Shown one piece after another: positions 39,401 through 46,670 of a stretch of DNA of 64,000 nucleotides. Both the position numbers and the translations under genes were made by a program. The notes under the pieces are model-generated. The model searched no databases. It was given only the letters and a program-made list of their open reading frames with translations, and was not told where the DNA came from. Position 1 is the stretch's first letter. The number at the start of each line of letters is the position of its first letter. The stretch comes from Methanotrichaceae archaeon (GTDB lineage: Archaea > Halobacteriota > Methanosarcinia > Methanotrichales > Methanotrichaceae), in the NCBI GenBank assembly GCA_016927425.1, contig JAFGMR010000021.1, forward strand, positions 26,679 through 90,678, read 5' to 3'.

Positions 39401-40357
39401 TCTGGCGGCCAAGCCCTTGGCGGACTTGGAGGCAATGGTGGCCATGGCAGCGAGGGCGGAAGTGCCGATAGCTATGGCGTTACAATAGGAGGAAATCTGA
39501 AGAAAAACGGAGGAGAGGGATCCAGCGGAAAGAGCCTCCTCTATTCCCTCGACTTCCTTGTAGGCGGAGGTCTGAGCTTTGCCAATGACGGCGGAGACGG
39601 CGGAGATGCTGGCGTAGGCGGCGATGCAGCCGGCGGAAGGGGCGTTGCAGGCCGAGCCGGAGGCGCTGGCATCTATAATGGCGGAGACATGGACCTTGTC
39701 GACAGCCTCGTTCAGGAGAACTTGGGCATTGGCGGAAATGCCGATGGCGGCTTAGGCCAGGGTGGCGCAGGCGGCGTTGGCGGCGCAGGGGGCCTTGGCG
39801 GAGCTGGCACTGGCCAGGGCATGGGGGCAGGACTCAACTTCTCGATTGGGCCAAACTTGGGCGTCGTTGAAGCGAGCCTTAGGCTCACTGCGTTTTTGAG
39901 CACCGGTGGATTTGCCGGAAACGGCGGAGATGGAGGAGATGGAGGAGTTGGAGGAGCTGGTACCAACGGAATCTCGACAGGCGGAGATTCATTGGGCGGT
40001 GGAATCTTCGATGCTGGCACATTGAACCTCGATAACTCGACCGTATCGAGCAACCATATTCAGGCAGGCGATGCCACTGCCGAGACGGTCCTGGCCGGCA
40101 GCGGAGGTGCAGCCGGAGACGGCGGAGCAAGCGGAGGTAAGAGCAGCCAAGGCCCCAACATTGCGATTAATTTGATGCCCGTCTTCAAGTTCAAGAACAT
40201 CGAGGTTACGACCGACCCCATAGTCAACGAAGTGATCAACCTCACTGGAAGCCTGACCGGCCAGGCTGGTGACGATGGGAACGCCGGCGGAAACGGAGGC
40301 AGGACGGATAACATCCCAACGCCGGGGACCGCCCAGGGGGAGGATATCTACAGCTAG
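33500..40357 (+). CDS. Giant secreted glycine-rich beta-helix repeat protein
   Basis: This 2285-residue protein has a short signal peptide (AWLYICILCVLSICETQG); the start at 33500 follows GGAGG. Residues ~25-770 are beta-rich and contain tandem ~60-residue repeats (VDSDGDSV, GLFSxxQEG, LEGEAGIVARDADGN). At ~770-837 a pectate-lyase-like entry appears (TIQSSIDEA, DIAAGVYYENV). The rest is built from 13 units of the form GGGIYS-x-L-x-S-x-V-x-N-x-A-x-GG, separated by long GG-D/A/N-rich loops, some with inserted hydrophobic segments. The pattern recalls Pmp/autotransporter-type beta-helices and PE_PGRS-like loops. There is no anchor; the protein ends GEDIYS. A sheath or surface-layer role is inferred. 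Despite the low complexity the frame is open throughout. Confidence 0.8.
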   Translation: MLNKAWLYICILCVLSICETQGVEVGFSVSDGAESVGLYTSYTASDSVSVSEDATGSFYRPGISDRRQASGSGDLLATQAVSGSGGYTIINDVYAIQASMLAVTSSITTTPTTLSLAQQAFVRDADAAGFDVAATSGIEKVEQSSSLLGGSMASTQGLQLGWYIRGEQDTLIEGSYGCSTALAHDGWTNLASAALGMTDGRLMTEMVAIEETRPYDPNQDPAVVLNDWAFASQVSTASGDHIWASTSARDQLGNAVETNLDGTRGFFSTAQEAEAAAGANLYQHSEMVVDEGSTGSTSIGVGGYNAHIKTDMTSGCMTTEQWAYADASALVLERSGLVGVEKGSSESSTGDADGNRIDALTQATMDDGNFWINQRVWSDPTGSGSRRWIDAESALTGLSKITAVDSDGDSVEAQVTGTMDRGLFSTSQEGAAAAGKATAKLEASASESLEGEAGIVARDADGNSVESKFSAEMNKGLFSNSLVGEADGSASAAHQGQADSATTGSTSVSVVDSDGDSVDADVSAKMDEGLFSTYQEGDASAGKATAELQANGTESLEGEAGIVARDADGNEAGTEFDSIMDGGLFSNVIAGEADGSAEVGHWAYAERATSGDARSYAIYADGNAETILSADQSLGEFSMTMGGRGEDDASGHEASAYMVDLVASGDEIEADSKGQKAGEDSDIETDLFKNTALDANVSGDIWAVADDDGTEAHQVIEARGRIESQVRSSRGAVDAADLSYNSVGVDTHLLAETDASGPYSDRWTIFYLDKQVGTETIQSSIDEAYDHPTNYDTIDIAAGVYYENVVDADKSLHFIGDGSDKTIVDGSAAGRVFAIGTLRDDIFVDMFGMGIRNGYVRGADGTGAAGADGAGEDAFGGGIWNGADLTLAEVSVTGNAVRGGDGFGGDIAGFAGETVTGGDGVGGQAIGGGIYSQGCLTLIETIVSDNQAVGGDGFGGDARGGDGAAGIDSHVAPVNGGGSGGGFEYKKAGDGSNGGAGSAGSAGGDGIGGKGIGGQGLGGGVYSANGALKISDSLISENSVEGGDGVGGQGIGGAGGNGGAGSAGGNGGDASVWGIFFGMGVGGDGGAGGAGAAGLTGGDGIGGEGRGGLACGGGIFSDGILLEIDSSQVLENAAEGGDATGGRGQGGIGGAGGNGNDAGDGGDGKASPAVGLFVSAAVGEGGDGGAGGAGGAGGAGGDGRGGEAVGGNVEGGGICSLDDSFQMDGTTISGNDATGGDATGGAGFGGIGGDGGASGDSGDGGKGTALSIGFGIGFIKIPGIGISAGIGLGGDGGTGGAGGAGGNAGDGTGGAADGGNVLGGGLFVQGTTEIEGSTVSSNDAAGGNGVGGQAIGGIGGAGSAGSAGGSSDATSTSVGAAIGVSPFSFGGGLALSIANPGDGGSGAAGGAGGDATGGAGSGGAALGGGIFGMGDMTISSSEIEGNLAAGGSGTGGRAEGGQGGAGGNGNDGGEGSTEAFGIGIGLDVKKAYGVGIAGSGCYGGEGGAGGDGSAGGDAAGGAGIGGQAIGGGLYSAQSLTDVGSTIQDNQAIGGAGIGGSALGGLGGNGGDGGDGGTISNAESGGGGLGLSLTGSLSGVIADLLEWFGVDMKKNPNKDGAVGAGVGVAIGGSAAGGHQGGDGGSAAGGAATGGQAVGGGVYAVGSTLSLSGSEILGNEAIGGDGTGGSAEGGVGGDGGAGGAGGDATGKGGGGGGLNISTSGAAIYADWPNWIPGLPDESTLGIDVSFQIGDENAYGAGLGLGIGGDGSDGGIGGEGGNVEGGKGSGGSAYGGGIYSQVSSTTMLEGGFVSENLAQGGAGEGGSAHGGTGGIGGAGGEGGTVLGACDDDGVKKSFDLPSSINHIGIDFGIESFISSILGIPIPKIIPVDLSVGFGIRIPTVSVGVAGGKSIGVGIGIAGEGGDGVRGGDGGFALGGEGSGGEALGGGFYCAGSSTLSEMSLQDNKAAGGDGSGGQALGGLGGNGGHGSEGGSADSYGVTIGGNLKKNGGEGSSGKSLLYSLDFLVGGGLSFANDGGDGGDAGVGGDAAGGRGVAGRAGGAGIYNGGDMDLVDSLVQENLGIGGNADGGLGQGGAGGVGGAGGLGGAGTGQGMGAGLNFSIGPNLGVVEASLRLTAFLSTGGFAGNGGDGGDGGVGGAGTNGISTGGDSLGGGIFDAGTLNLDNSTVSSNHIQAGDATAETVLAGSGGAAGDGGASGGKSSQGPNIAINLMPVFKFKNIEVTTDPIVNEVINLTGSLTGQAGDDGNAGGNGGRTDNIPTPGTAQGEDIYS

Positions 40358-40384
40358 AGGCTGATAGATAAAGCGATCAAGGAC

Positions 40385-40430
40385 GAGGGGGCGAGATGGA
40401 TAGCTCGATCTCGCCCTCTCTGCATTTTTT
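40385..40430 (+). terminator. Rho-independent-like terminator
   Basis: GAGGGGGCGAGAT pairs, with one bulge, with ATCTCGCCCTC (40408-40418). A T-run (TTTTTT) follows at ~40425. It lies about 30 bases after the glycine-rich gene. Confidence 0.7.
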
Positions 40431-40478
40431 ATCGTTCATCCAACGTCACGCATCCGTAACTTGAAAAAGGGAAATATT

Positions 40479-40496
40479 TATTCTTAAATAAGAATA
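40479..40496. promoter_or_regulatory. Perfect 18-bp palindrome
   Basis: TATTCTTA-AA-TAAGAATA lies between the convergent ends of the glycine-rich gene and the CGGC gene. It may be an operator for an unseen transcript or a bidirectional terminator. Confidence 0.5.
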
Positions 40497-40529
40497 TTAT
40501 TACGAGGAGCAATGTATGAATTTATCAAG

Positions 40530-40862
40530 TTAGTGTGTCCACTCGATTATCTTTATGCTAGGCATGATATTTTTCGCTATGCTCCCCCTTATCTCTTCAT
40601 AATGGGGGCAGGGAAAGTTGATTGGATTTCCCTTGCTGATACAAGAGGCAAGGACGATGGCTTCCGCTCCGCGCTCAACCATCAACTTCGCCCTGGATAC
40701 AGCTTTTTTACCAGGGCATCCGCCACATGAAACAAATCCTACAATCTCAACCGGGCCAGTCTCCGCAAAGGCCATTTTTCCCTCAGATGCGATCTTGAAA
40801 TCCATCGTCCCCGGGCAAATATCTTCGGTCTGCTGGCACCTGATAATTCCAACTTTTATCAT
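40530..40862 (-). CDS. CGGC-domain putative metal-binding protein
   Basis: The 110-residue cytoplasmic protein has the CGGC-domain landmarks: an N-terminal IIRCQQTEDICPG, the name-giving VSCGGCPGKKA and a later VLASCISKGNP with a PCPHYEEI segment. The family is thought to bind a metal or cluster through its cysteines; the function is not established. It starts 43 bases after hdrB on the same strand, so it is probably the last gene of the heterodisulfide reductase operon and may help in cluster assembly or redox sensing (inference). Confidence 0.8.
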   Translation of the reverse strand: MIKVGIIRCQQTEDICPGTMDFKIASEGKMAFAETGPVEIVGFVSCGGCPGKKAVSRAKLMVERGAEAIVLASCISKGNPINFPCPHYEEIRGSIAKNIMPSIKIIEWTH

Positions 40863-40905
40863 TCGGCTCCCTCACAGACAGATCTTTCCGCATACCTTGA
40901 GAACA

Positions 40906-41745
40906 TCATATATTGACGCTTGCATTAATGCCCTCTACCAGCGCAAGCGGCGAGACGCTGTTCTTGTCGAGAGCAAGCTCCTCTAGTCCAAGGCCAAGCG
41001 CGATTCCAGCAAGCTGGGTTACATAGAGTACTGGAAGCCCGATCTCCTCCTTATATCGGGACTCGATCGACCTCTGCATAGCATCGAGCATGAGGTGGCA
41101 TAAGGGGCAAGCGGTCACCACAGCCTCTGCACCGGCTGACTTTGCAGCCCTTAGTATCTGGAAGGCCGAGCGGCTAGAAGCCTCCTCCTGGGACATGAAT
41201 ATGGGGCCTCCGCAGCAGAGCATGCGGCAGGGGTGCACTACGGACTCTCCGCCGAGAAGCGTGATGAACCTCTCCAGGATTTGGGGGTTCTCGGGGCTGT
41301 CGAGCCCTCCGGGCGGCCTTGTCAGAAGGCAGCCGTAGTAGGGTGCAATCTTCATGCCGTTCAATGGAACGGCAACAGAATCTTCGTCCATCGACTCCAT
41401 GATCACCTCCAGGACGTGCCTTACATCCGCACTAGAGTAGGGAGAATCGAGAAGCGAGTTTACCCTATCCCGGAGGTGCTTATCCTCGAGCCGCAGGGCG
41501 GCTATGCGCAGGTTGCTGTAGCAGATCGAGCAGCTGGTCATAATGGGATTCTCAGCTCTCGCCATGACCCTTGCAGAAAGCCCGACTGCGAGCGTCTCGT
41601 TCGAGCAGTGCGTTGCACCACAGCAGTTCCAGTCAATGATCTCCTCTAGTTCTACTCCTAGAGCCTTGCAGACGGAGCGGGTGGATATATCGTACTCGAT
41701 TCCCGTTGACTTTGCAACGCAGCCTGGGTAATAAGAAAGCTTCAT
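40906..41745 (-). CDS. hdrB: CoB-CoM heterodisulfide reductase subunit B
   Basis: The 279-residue protein has the two CCG domains of HdrB: an N-terminal YYPGCVAKSTGIEYD with DWNCCGATHCSNE (Cys41/42), and a second set with MLCCGGPIFMSQEE and VVTACPLCHLM. In HdrB these cysteines hold two noncubane [4Fe-4S] clusters where the CoM-S-S-CoB heterodisulfide is reduced. The start overlaps the stop of hdrC (ATGA), so the two are co-translated. The order hdrA-polyferredoxin-hdrC-hdrB is a cytosolic, electron-bifurcating type arrangement, distinct from the membrane HdrDE enzyme. Confidence 0.95.
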   Translation of the reverse strand: MKLSYYPGCVAKSTGIEYDISTRSVCKALGVELEEIIDWNCCGATHCSNETLAVGLSARVMARAENPIMTSCSICYSNLRIAALRLEDKHLRDRVNSLLDSPYSSADVRHVLEVIMESMDEDSVAVPLNGMKIAPYYGCLLTRPPGGLDSPENPQILERFITLLGGESVVHPCRMLCCGGPIFMSQEEASSRSAFQILRAAKSAGAEAVVTACPLCHLMLDAMQRSIESRYKEEIGLPVLYVTQLAGIALGLGLEELALDKNSVSPLALVEGINASVNI

Positions 41746-42257
41746 GACTCCTCCAGCCCCTCGAAGATGCGGGAGAGCTCCTCGATTCCCAAGATGCGGC
41801 TCTTTTCGCCATCGATCTTGCCCTTTGGGATCAGCTCGAGCCCCATCGTCATTATCTGAACCGTTGCCTTTGGATTATGGAGGGCGTAGAGGGCTGAGAG
41901 GTAGAACTCGGATACGCGACCCGTATCCTTCACCTGTCCCATGAAGAGATCCTCCAGCGAAGAATCGGCATTCCTCCTCCCCTCTGCCTCATGGATATGG
42001 CGGAGCGCTGCAACAAGCGACTTGGGCCTGATCCCACGGGGACATCTCACAGTACAGAGGAGGCAGGATGTACATAGCCAGATGGAGCGGCTATCGAGGG
42101 CCTCCTCGCATCGATCATTCAAGACGAGCCGCACGAGCTCCCTTATGCTCTTGTCCATCAGATCTGCAGTAGAACAGCTGGCAGAGCAGCTGCCGCACTG
42201 AATGCAGCAACGAAGCTCATCTCCGGCCAGCTTAAGCACGTCGGATCTGTTGCTCAT
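41742..42257 (-). CDS. hdrC: CoB-CoM heterodisulfide reductase subunit C
   Basis: The 171-residue iron-sulfur protein has two [4Fe-4S] motifs: CIQCGSCSASC and CTSCLLCTVRCP. HdrC passes electrons between HdrA and the catalytic HdrB. The start at 42257 (MSNRSDVLK) is preferred because it follows the stop of the polyferredoxin gene by one base; an in-frame upstream codon at 42293 would add Arg-rich residues foreign to the family. It overlaps hdrB by four bases. Confidence 0.92.
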   Translation of the reverse strand: MSNRSDVLKLAGDELRCCIQCGSCSASCSTADLMDKSIRELVRLVLNDRCEEALDSRSIWLCTSCLLCTVRCPRGIRPKSLVAALRHIHEAEGRRNADSSLEDLFMGQVKDTGRVSEFYLSALYALHNPKATVQIMTMGLELIPKGKIDGEKSRILGIEELSRIFEGLEES

Positions 42258-42258
42258 A

Positions 42259-43569
42259 TCATCCCTCCTTCGCTCCGGCCTCCGGCCTTGCAATCTTTGC
42301 TCGATCGACGATCTTCTCCGCCGCCTCCTCGGGCGAATCCCTCTCCCAGATGAACCTGACCTTTGGCTTTTTCATCACAGGCAATAGCAAGTCGAGACGT
42401 TCGCCCACGAGCTTGAGCATGGATGGATCCCTTTCCGGCGCCTTGACCTTTGGAATGGGCGTCTTCTCGATCTTTGGCGGCTCGATCGCGCCTGAGAGAT
42501 CGGGCCTCCTTCTCACGCCCTTGACAATCGACCTGATCGCCTCCTTCCACTCCTCTGCCCAGGGCGTCTCCATGACCGCCGTGTGAGATACCTCCTGCCG
42601 CTCTACATCTATCGCTAGGCAGTGGCATGCATTGGCGCATGCTCCGCAGAAGATGCACTGCTCTTCGACGACGCCAACCTTTCCATCCTCCCTTTGATAC
42701 CAGCAGCCGCTTGGGCAGACGTTGAAGCAGCCGTGGCACCCCAGTGGATCGCACTCGGGCAGCCTCTCTTCTAAAAGATCGATCTTGCCCTCAAAGGGCT
42801 TTACGACGTCGATCGCTTCATAGGGACAGACGAGGGCACAGCGTCCGCATCCCATGCAGAGATCGCTATCGACTAGGATATCTCCGTGTAGGTCGAGCAC
42901 GGCGTCTAGCGGAGGTCCCTCCACAGAAATCGCCTCCTCCGGACAGATGCCGACGCAGAGGCCGCAGTAGTCGCAGAGGTCCTCGTCGACGAGCAGCTGG
43001 TCGAATGGGACTATCTCCCTCGGATCCCTTTTCTCCTTCTCCATCATGACGAACGCCTTGCAGAAGGAGGAGCATATGCCGCAAAGGTTGCACTTCTCCC
43101 CATCGACCTCGATCCTGCCCTCGATCCCTTCCCGCAGGGGGCCGAGATCCTCTCTCGTCTTGTTGAATAGAACGGTTATGGCCTCGGTTGGGCATACCGG
43201 TTCGCATAGGCTGCAAGGAAGGCATTTCTCGTTAGGCTTGGCTCCGAGGAGAAGACGGGGATAATTCAGGTCCTCCTGGATATCCTCATCATTCACCGTG
43301 AACCTGTAGGCCTTCACAGGGCAGAAGTTTGCGCACATGCCGCAAAAGACGCATTCATCGAGGTCAATCAGCACCGGCGGCGCATCCAAACCCGTGGCAA
43401 TCTCGATCAATGGCCCCTTCTGCAGTGCCTTTGTCGGGCATAGGTCCACGCATATGCCACAGCCGTTGCACCTCTTGTAGTCGTAGTCCAGGATCTTCGT
43501 GGACTCCTCCGATCTCTGGATCGACCTGATGTGGGATCCTTCGACATCCATCTCCTTCTCGAGCTTCAT
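42259..43569 (-). CDS. Polyferredoxin with eight [4Fe-4S] cluster motifs in hdr operon
   Basis: The 436-residue protein carries eight cysteine motifs in a row: CNGCGICVDLCP, CVFCGMCANFCP, CLPCSLCEPVCP, CNLCGICSSFC, CDYCGLCVGICP, CMGCGRCALVCP, an altered CDPLGCHGCFNVCP and CIFCGACANACHC. The C-terminal ~110 residues are charged and lack clusters. Polyferredoxins of this type (compare FwdF and MvhB) wire electrons between redox complexes. A polyferredoxin next to a fused hdrA gene is also known in Methanosarcina, so it probably feeds or drains electrons at HdrA. It starts six bases after the hdrA stop. Confidence 0.9.
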   Translation of the reverse strand: MKLEKEMDVEGSHIRSIQRSEESTKILDYDYKRCNGCGICVDLCPTKALQKGPLIEIATGLDAPPVLIDLDECVFCGMCANFCPVKAYRFTVNDEDIQEDLNYPRLLLGAKPNEKCLPCSLCEPVCPTEAITVLFNKTREDLGPLREGIEGRIEVDGEKCNLCGICSSFCKAFVMMEKEKRDPREIVPFDQLLVDEDLCDYCGLCVGICPEEAISVEGPPLDAVLDLHGDILVDSDLCMGCGRCALVCPYEAIDVVKPFEGKIDLLEERLPECDPLGCHGCFNVCPSGCWYQREDGKVGVVEEQCIFCGACANACHCLAIDVERQEVSHTAVMETPWAEEWKEAIRSIVKGVRRRPDLSGAIEPPKIEKTPIPKVKAPERDPSMLKLVGERLDLLLPVMKKPKVRFIWERDSPEEAAEKIVDRAKIARPEAGAKEG

Positions 43570-43575
43570 ATCGGC

Positions 43576-45927
43576 TCACCCCCCCCGCGCCTGTGGGATC
43601 TCCGTTCCAGTTGGGCCGAGCTCTTTGAGCTCTTCGACGAAGGCCTCAAGCTCCCTTGCGAAGATCTCCCCCTCGCTTGCGGCACACCAGATGATCTTGA
43701 CCCTGCCTGGACTAAGGCCGATCTTCTCCAGAACGCCTTTGAGCACCTTCACCCTCTGCAATGCCTGATCGTTTCCCACGACGTAATGGCATTCTCCCAG
43801 GCGGCAGCCTGCGATGAGCACGCCGTCTGCCCCCAATCGCAATGCCTCCATCACGAAGCTTGGATCGACCCTGCCTGCGCACATCACCCTGATTATCCGG
43901 GCGTTCGTTGGATACTGGATCCGGGAGGTCCCGGCCAGGTCTGCCCCGGCATAGCTGCACCAGTTGCAGAGGAAGGCCACGATGAAGGGATACTCTCCCT
44001 TCACCGCGGTCGCTGCCCTTACCTGAGCCAGTATCTGCTCGTCTGAGAATAGGCGCATGTGGATTGCATCCGTTGGACATGCCGCAGCACAGGTGCCGCA
44101 ACCCTTGCATGCCGCCTCGTCGACGAAGGCGGTCCCATTGACCGAGATCGCCTTTCCTGGGCAGATGCCCTCGCAGAGCTTGCATCCCACGCACGCATCC
44201 CTGTCCACATAGGCAACCGTTGGGTCGAGGGAGATCTCCCCTTTCATCAGAAGGCCAAGTGCCTTGGAGGCGGCGGCTCCCCCCTGGGCAATCGATACCT
44301 GGATCTCCTTTGGGCCGGATGCGCAGCCTGCGATGAAGACGCCATCTATATGGGCTTCAACCGGCCTCATCTTTGGATGAGCGATCTCGAAGAATCGGTC
44401 GGTCCTGCGAGCAAGGCCGAGCAGGTTTCCGACGACTTCAGCCCCGGAATCGGGTTCGAGACCGATTGAGAGCACTGCCATATCGCACTTCCGTCGCCGA
44501 TACTCTCCGAGCAACGTGTCCTCGTAGTGCAGGTAGATCTCGCCGTCCGTCTCCTCGATCTCGGCGACGCGCCCACGGATGAACTCGATTCCCAACCTTT
44601 GGGCCCTTTGATAGAACTCCTCATAGCCCTCGCCGCCCGCCCTCATGTCGATGTAGTGTATGGAGATCGCCATCTCCGGGTACTTTTCCTTGATCAGCTG
44701 GGCGTTCTTGAGCGAAGCCATGCAGCATATGCGAGAGCAGTAGAGGTTGCCGACGGTTGCATCCCTCGATCCTACGCATTGGAGGAAGGAAACCGATCGG
44801 GCGATCTCTCCTGTGGAGGGGCGGACGATCTCGCCGCCCGTTGGGCCTGCGGCGTTGAGCATGCGCTCCACCTGGAGGGAAGAGATAACGTCGCGGTAGC
44901 GTCCGAAACCATACTCCTCCTTTCGAGACGCATCGAATGGCTGCCAGCCAGTGGCGACGATGATTGCACCTACGTCGAACTTGAAGGCCATCTCCCTCTG
45001 CTCGTAATCGACGGCATCCGCAGGGCATGCCTCCTCGCAGAGGCCGCAACCTATGCATGCCTGGGGATCGATGCAGGCCACGAGGGGGACCGCTTGGGGA
45101 ATGGCCATGTAGATTGCCTTCCTCTTGCCTATGCCGAAGTCGTACTCGTTTGGGACCTCAACAGGGCAGGCTCCGGCGCAGTCGTTGATGCAGCCCTTGC
45201 ATTTGGCGGCATCGACGAACCTGGCCCTTCTTACACCGCTTACGGTGAAGTTGCCTACGCTTCCGTCGATGTTCAGTATCTCCGAGTATGTGTAAAGGGT
45301 TATCAGAGGATGGTTGTAAACCTCGGTCATCTTCGGCGCGAGAACGCATATCGAGCAGTCGTTGGTGGGAAATACGTCGGTTAGGAGGGCCATGTAGCCG
45401 CCAATGGTCGGCCGCCGCTCCACAAGGAAGACGTGGAGTCCTGCGTTTGCAAGCTCGAGCGCGGCGGATATACCCGCAACCCCGCCTCCGATGACGAGGA
45501 CGTTTCGGCTGACAGGCATCAACTCTCCCTCGAGGGGGGAGAGCAGCTCTGCCTTCGCAACTGCCATCCTTATGAGGTCCTTTGCCTTCTCGGTTGCAAG
45601 GGCAGGCTCCTCCATATGCACCCAGGAACATTGCTCCCTGATATTTGCCATCTCAAGGAGGTATGGATTTAGCCCAGCATCCTGCAGGACGCATCTAAAC
45701 GTCGGCTCGTGTAGTCGAGGCGAGCAGGCCGCCACCACCACCCGGTCCACCTTCCCTTCCTTGATATCCTCCTTGATCGTCTCCTGGCCCACGTCGGAGC
45801 AGGAGAACTGGAGTTCCCTTGCAACGGCCACGTTGGGAAGACCCTCGGCGAAGCGAACGAGCTCCTCAATGTCCAGGACGCTCGCGATGTTCAGGCCACA
45901 ATGACAAATATATACTCCGGTGCTCAT
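43576..45927 (-). CDS. hdrA: CoB-CoM heterodisulfide reductase subunit A fused to MvhD
   Basis: The 783-residue protein starts at 45927 (GVYICHCGLNIASV), the family's usual N terminus; in-frame sequence upstream lies in the promoter. It has the FAD-binding GGGVAGIS at ~147-154, a CSIC-containing segment, ferredoxin motifs CKGCINDCAGAC, CIGCGLCEEACP, CVGCKLCEGICP and CKGCGTCAAACP, and a C-terminal MvhD-like domain with FLCNWCSYAGADLAG and AGCRLGECHY. Such an HdrA-MvhD fusion is the HdrA2 type of Methanosarcina, described as bifurcating electrons from F420H2 to ferredoxin and heterodisulfide. No MvhA/G hydrogenase genes are nearby, which agrees with a non-hydrogenase donor. A palindromic operator candidate lies in its promoter. 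Confidence 0.93.
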   Translation of the reverse strand: MSTGVYICHCGLNIASVLDIEELVRFAEGLPNVAVARELQFSCSDVGQETIKEDIKEGKVDRVVVAACSPRLHEPTFRCVLQDAGLNPYLLEMANIREQCSWVHMEEPALATEKAKDLIRMAVAKAELLSPLEGELMPVSRNVLVIGGGVAGISAALELANAGLHVFLVERRPTIGGYMALLTDVFPTNDCSICVLAPKMTEVYNHPLITLYTYSEILNIDGSVGNFTVSGVRRARFVDAAKCKGCINDCAGACPVEVPNEYDFGIGKRKAIYMAIPQAVPLVACIDPQACIGCGLCEEACPADAVDYEQREMAFKFDVGAIIVATGWQPFDASRKEEYGFGRYRDVISSLQVERMLNAAGPTGGEIVRPSTGEIARSVSFLQCVGSRDATVGNLYCSRICCMASLKNAQLIKEKYPEMAISIHYIDMRAGGEGYEEFYQRAQRLGIEFIRGRVAEIEETDGEIYLHYEDTLLGEYRRRKCDMAVLSIGLEPDSGAEVVGNLLGLARRTDRFFEIAHPKMRPVEAHIDGVFIAGCASGPKEIQVSIAQGGAAASKALGLLMKGEISLDPTVAYVDRDACVGCKLCEGICPGKAISVNGTAFVDEAACKGCGTCAAACPTDAIHMRLFSDEQILAQVRAATAVKGEYPFIVAFLCNWCSYAGADLAGTSRIQYPTNARIIRVMCAGRVDPSFVMEALRLGADGVLIAGCRLGECHYVVGNDQALQRVKVLKGVLEKIGLSPGRVKIIWCAASEGEIFARELEAFVEELKELGPTGTEIPQARGG

Positions 45928-45945
45928 GGGAAGGCCTCGGATTAT

Positions 45946-45971
45946 TGTGTCATGACACATCATTATAAAGG
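45946..45971 (-). promoter_or_regulatory. hdrA promoter with palindromic operator candidate
   Basis: On the minus strand a TATA-like CTTTATAATG (45962-45971) is followed by the perfect 14-bp palindrome TGTGTCATGACACA (45946-45959) and, 19 bases later, by the hdrA start. A protein bound there would block transcription start. The site could also affect the divergent methyltransferase genes. Confidence 0.6.
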
Positions 45972-46033
45972 TATGCCGGGAAATGGGGAAATACTTTGCA
46001 GGGTTGCTGGTGTATCGCAGGAGGTGAATATCG

Positions 46034-46669
46034 ATGGATGGAGCATTTCGCCGAGATGAAGATGGAATGGATAAGCTTGGGCCCTTTCGAGGGGGCACAA
46101 GCGAGACCTGGCCTCCCATTCGAGGGGATTACCATATCGGAGATCCTGCAAGAGGCGTTGCAGTTCTGACTCTTGCAAGCCGCATGATAGTGGAGGGAGC
46201 GGCCATCTGCGGCCCTTGCGTAACCGAGAACCTAGGGATAGAAAAGGTCATATCAAACGTCATCTCCAACTCAAGGATTCGCTTCGTTCTCATATGTGGC
46301 CAGGAGTCGAGAGGCCATCTTCCCGGAGACGCGATTCTCGCCCTTCACAGGGATGGGGTGGACGACCAGGGGCGAATCGTTGGCGCTCGGGGGGCGATCC
46401 CTTATATCCAGAACCTGCCCCGCGAGGCAGTAGCCCGCTTCCAGAGGCAGGTCGAGCTTGTGGATAGGATCGGCCTGGAGGACGGAGAATCCATCGAGCG
46501 CCTTGTCGAGGAACTGCAGGGAAAGGCAATCCCATATCCAGAGCCGCCCTTCTATGTTGTGAGCAGGCGGGCTTCCCGCAGGCCCCCCGCGGAGGGAGAG
46601 GGCGATGTGATCTTCGGCGGCGGCGTCTGCCTGGACAGCAGGGGCTGGCTTGCCCAGTCGGAGGCTTAG
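46034..46669 (+). CDS. mtxA: MtrA-like corrinoid protein (tetrahydromethanopterin S-methyltransferase subunit A paralogue)
   Basis: The 211-residue protein matches MtrA: RGDYHIGDPARGVAVLTLAS, GPCVTENLGIEKVISN, FVLICGQESRGHLPGDAIL, GRIVGARGAIPYIQNLP and AVARFQRQVELVDRIG. MtrA binds the corrinoid that carries the methyl group between H4MPT and coenzyme M; the His in RGHLPG is the candidate lower ligand. The C-terminal membrane helix of true MtrA is missing (the protein ends in soluble sequence), so it should be cytosolic. GGAGGTGA precedes the start. With the mtrH-like gene one base downstream it resembles the mtxAH genes of Methanosarcina. The methyl donor and acceptor are unknown. Confidence 0.85.
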   Translation: MDGAFRRDEDGMDKLGPFRGGTSETWPPIRGDYHIGDPARGVAVLTLASRMIVEGAAICGPCVTENLGIEKVISNVISNSRIRFVLICGQESRGHLPGDAILALHRDGVDDQGRIVGARGAIPYIQNLPREAVARFQRQVELVDRIGLEDGESIERLVEELQGKAIPYPEPPFYVVSRRASRRPPAEGEGDVIFGGGVCLDSRGWLAQSEA

Positions 46670-46670
46670 G

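Noticed and set aside
40512..40730. Plus-strand frame with AGGAGC before its ATG near the palindrome
   Set aside because: Overlaps the CGGC gene in antisense and shows no family likeness.
44527..45384. Plus-strand frame of 285 codons
   Set aside because: Lies fully antisense to hdrA, whose cysteine motifs prove the minus frame.
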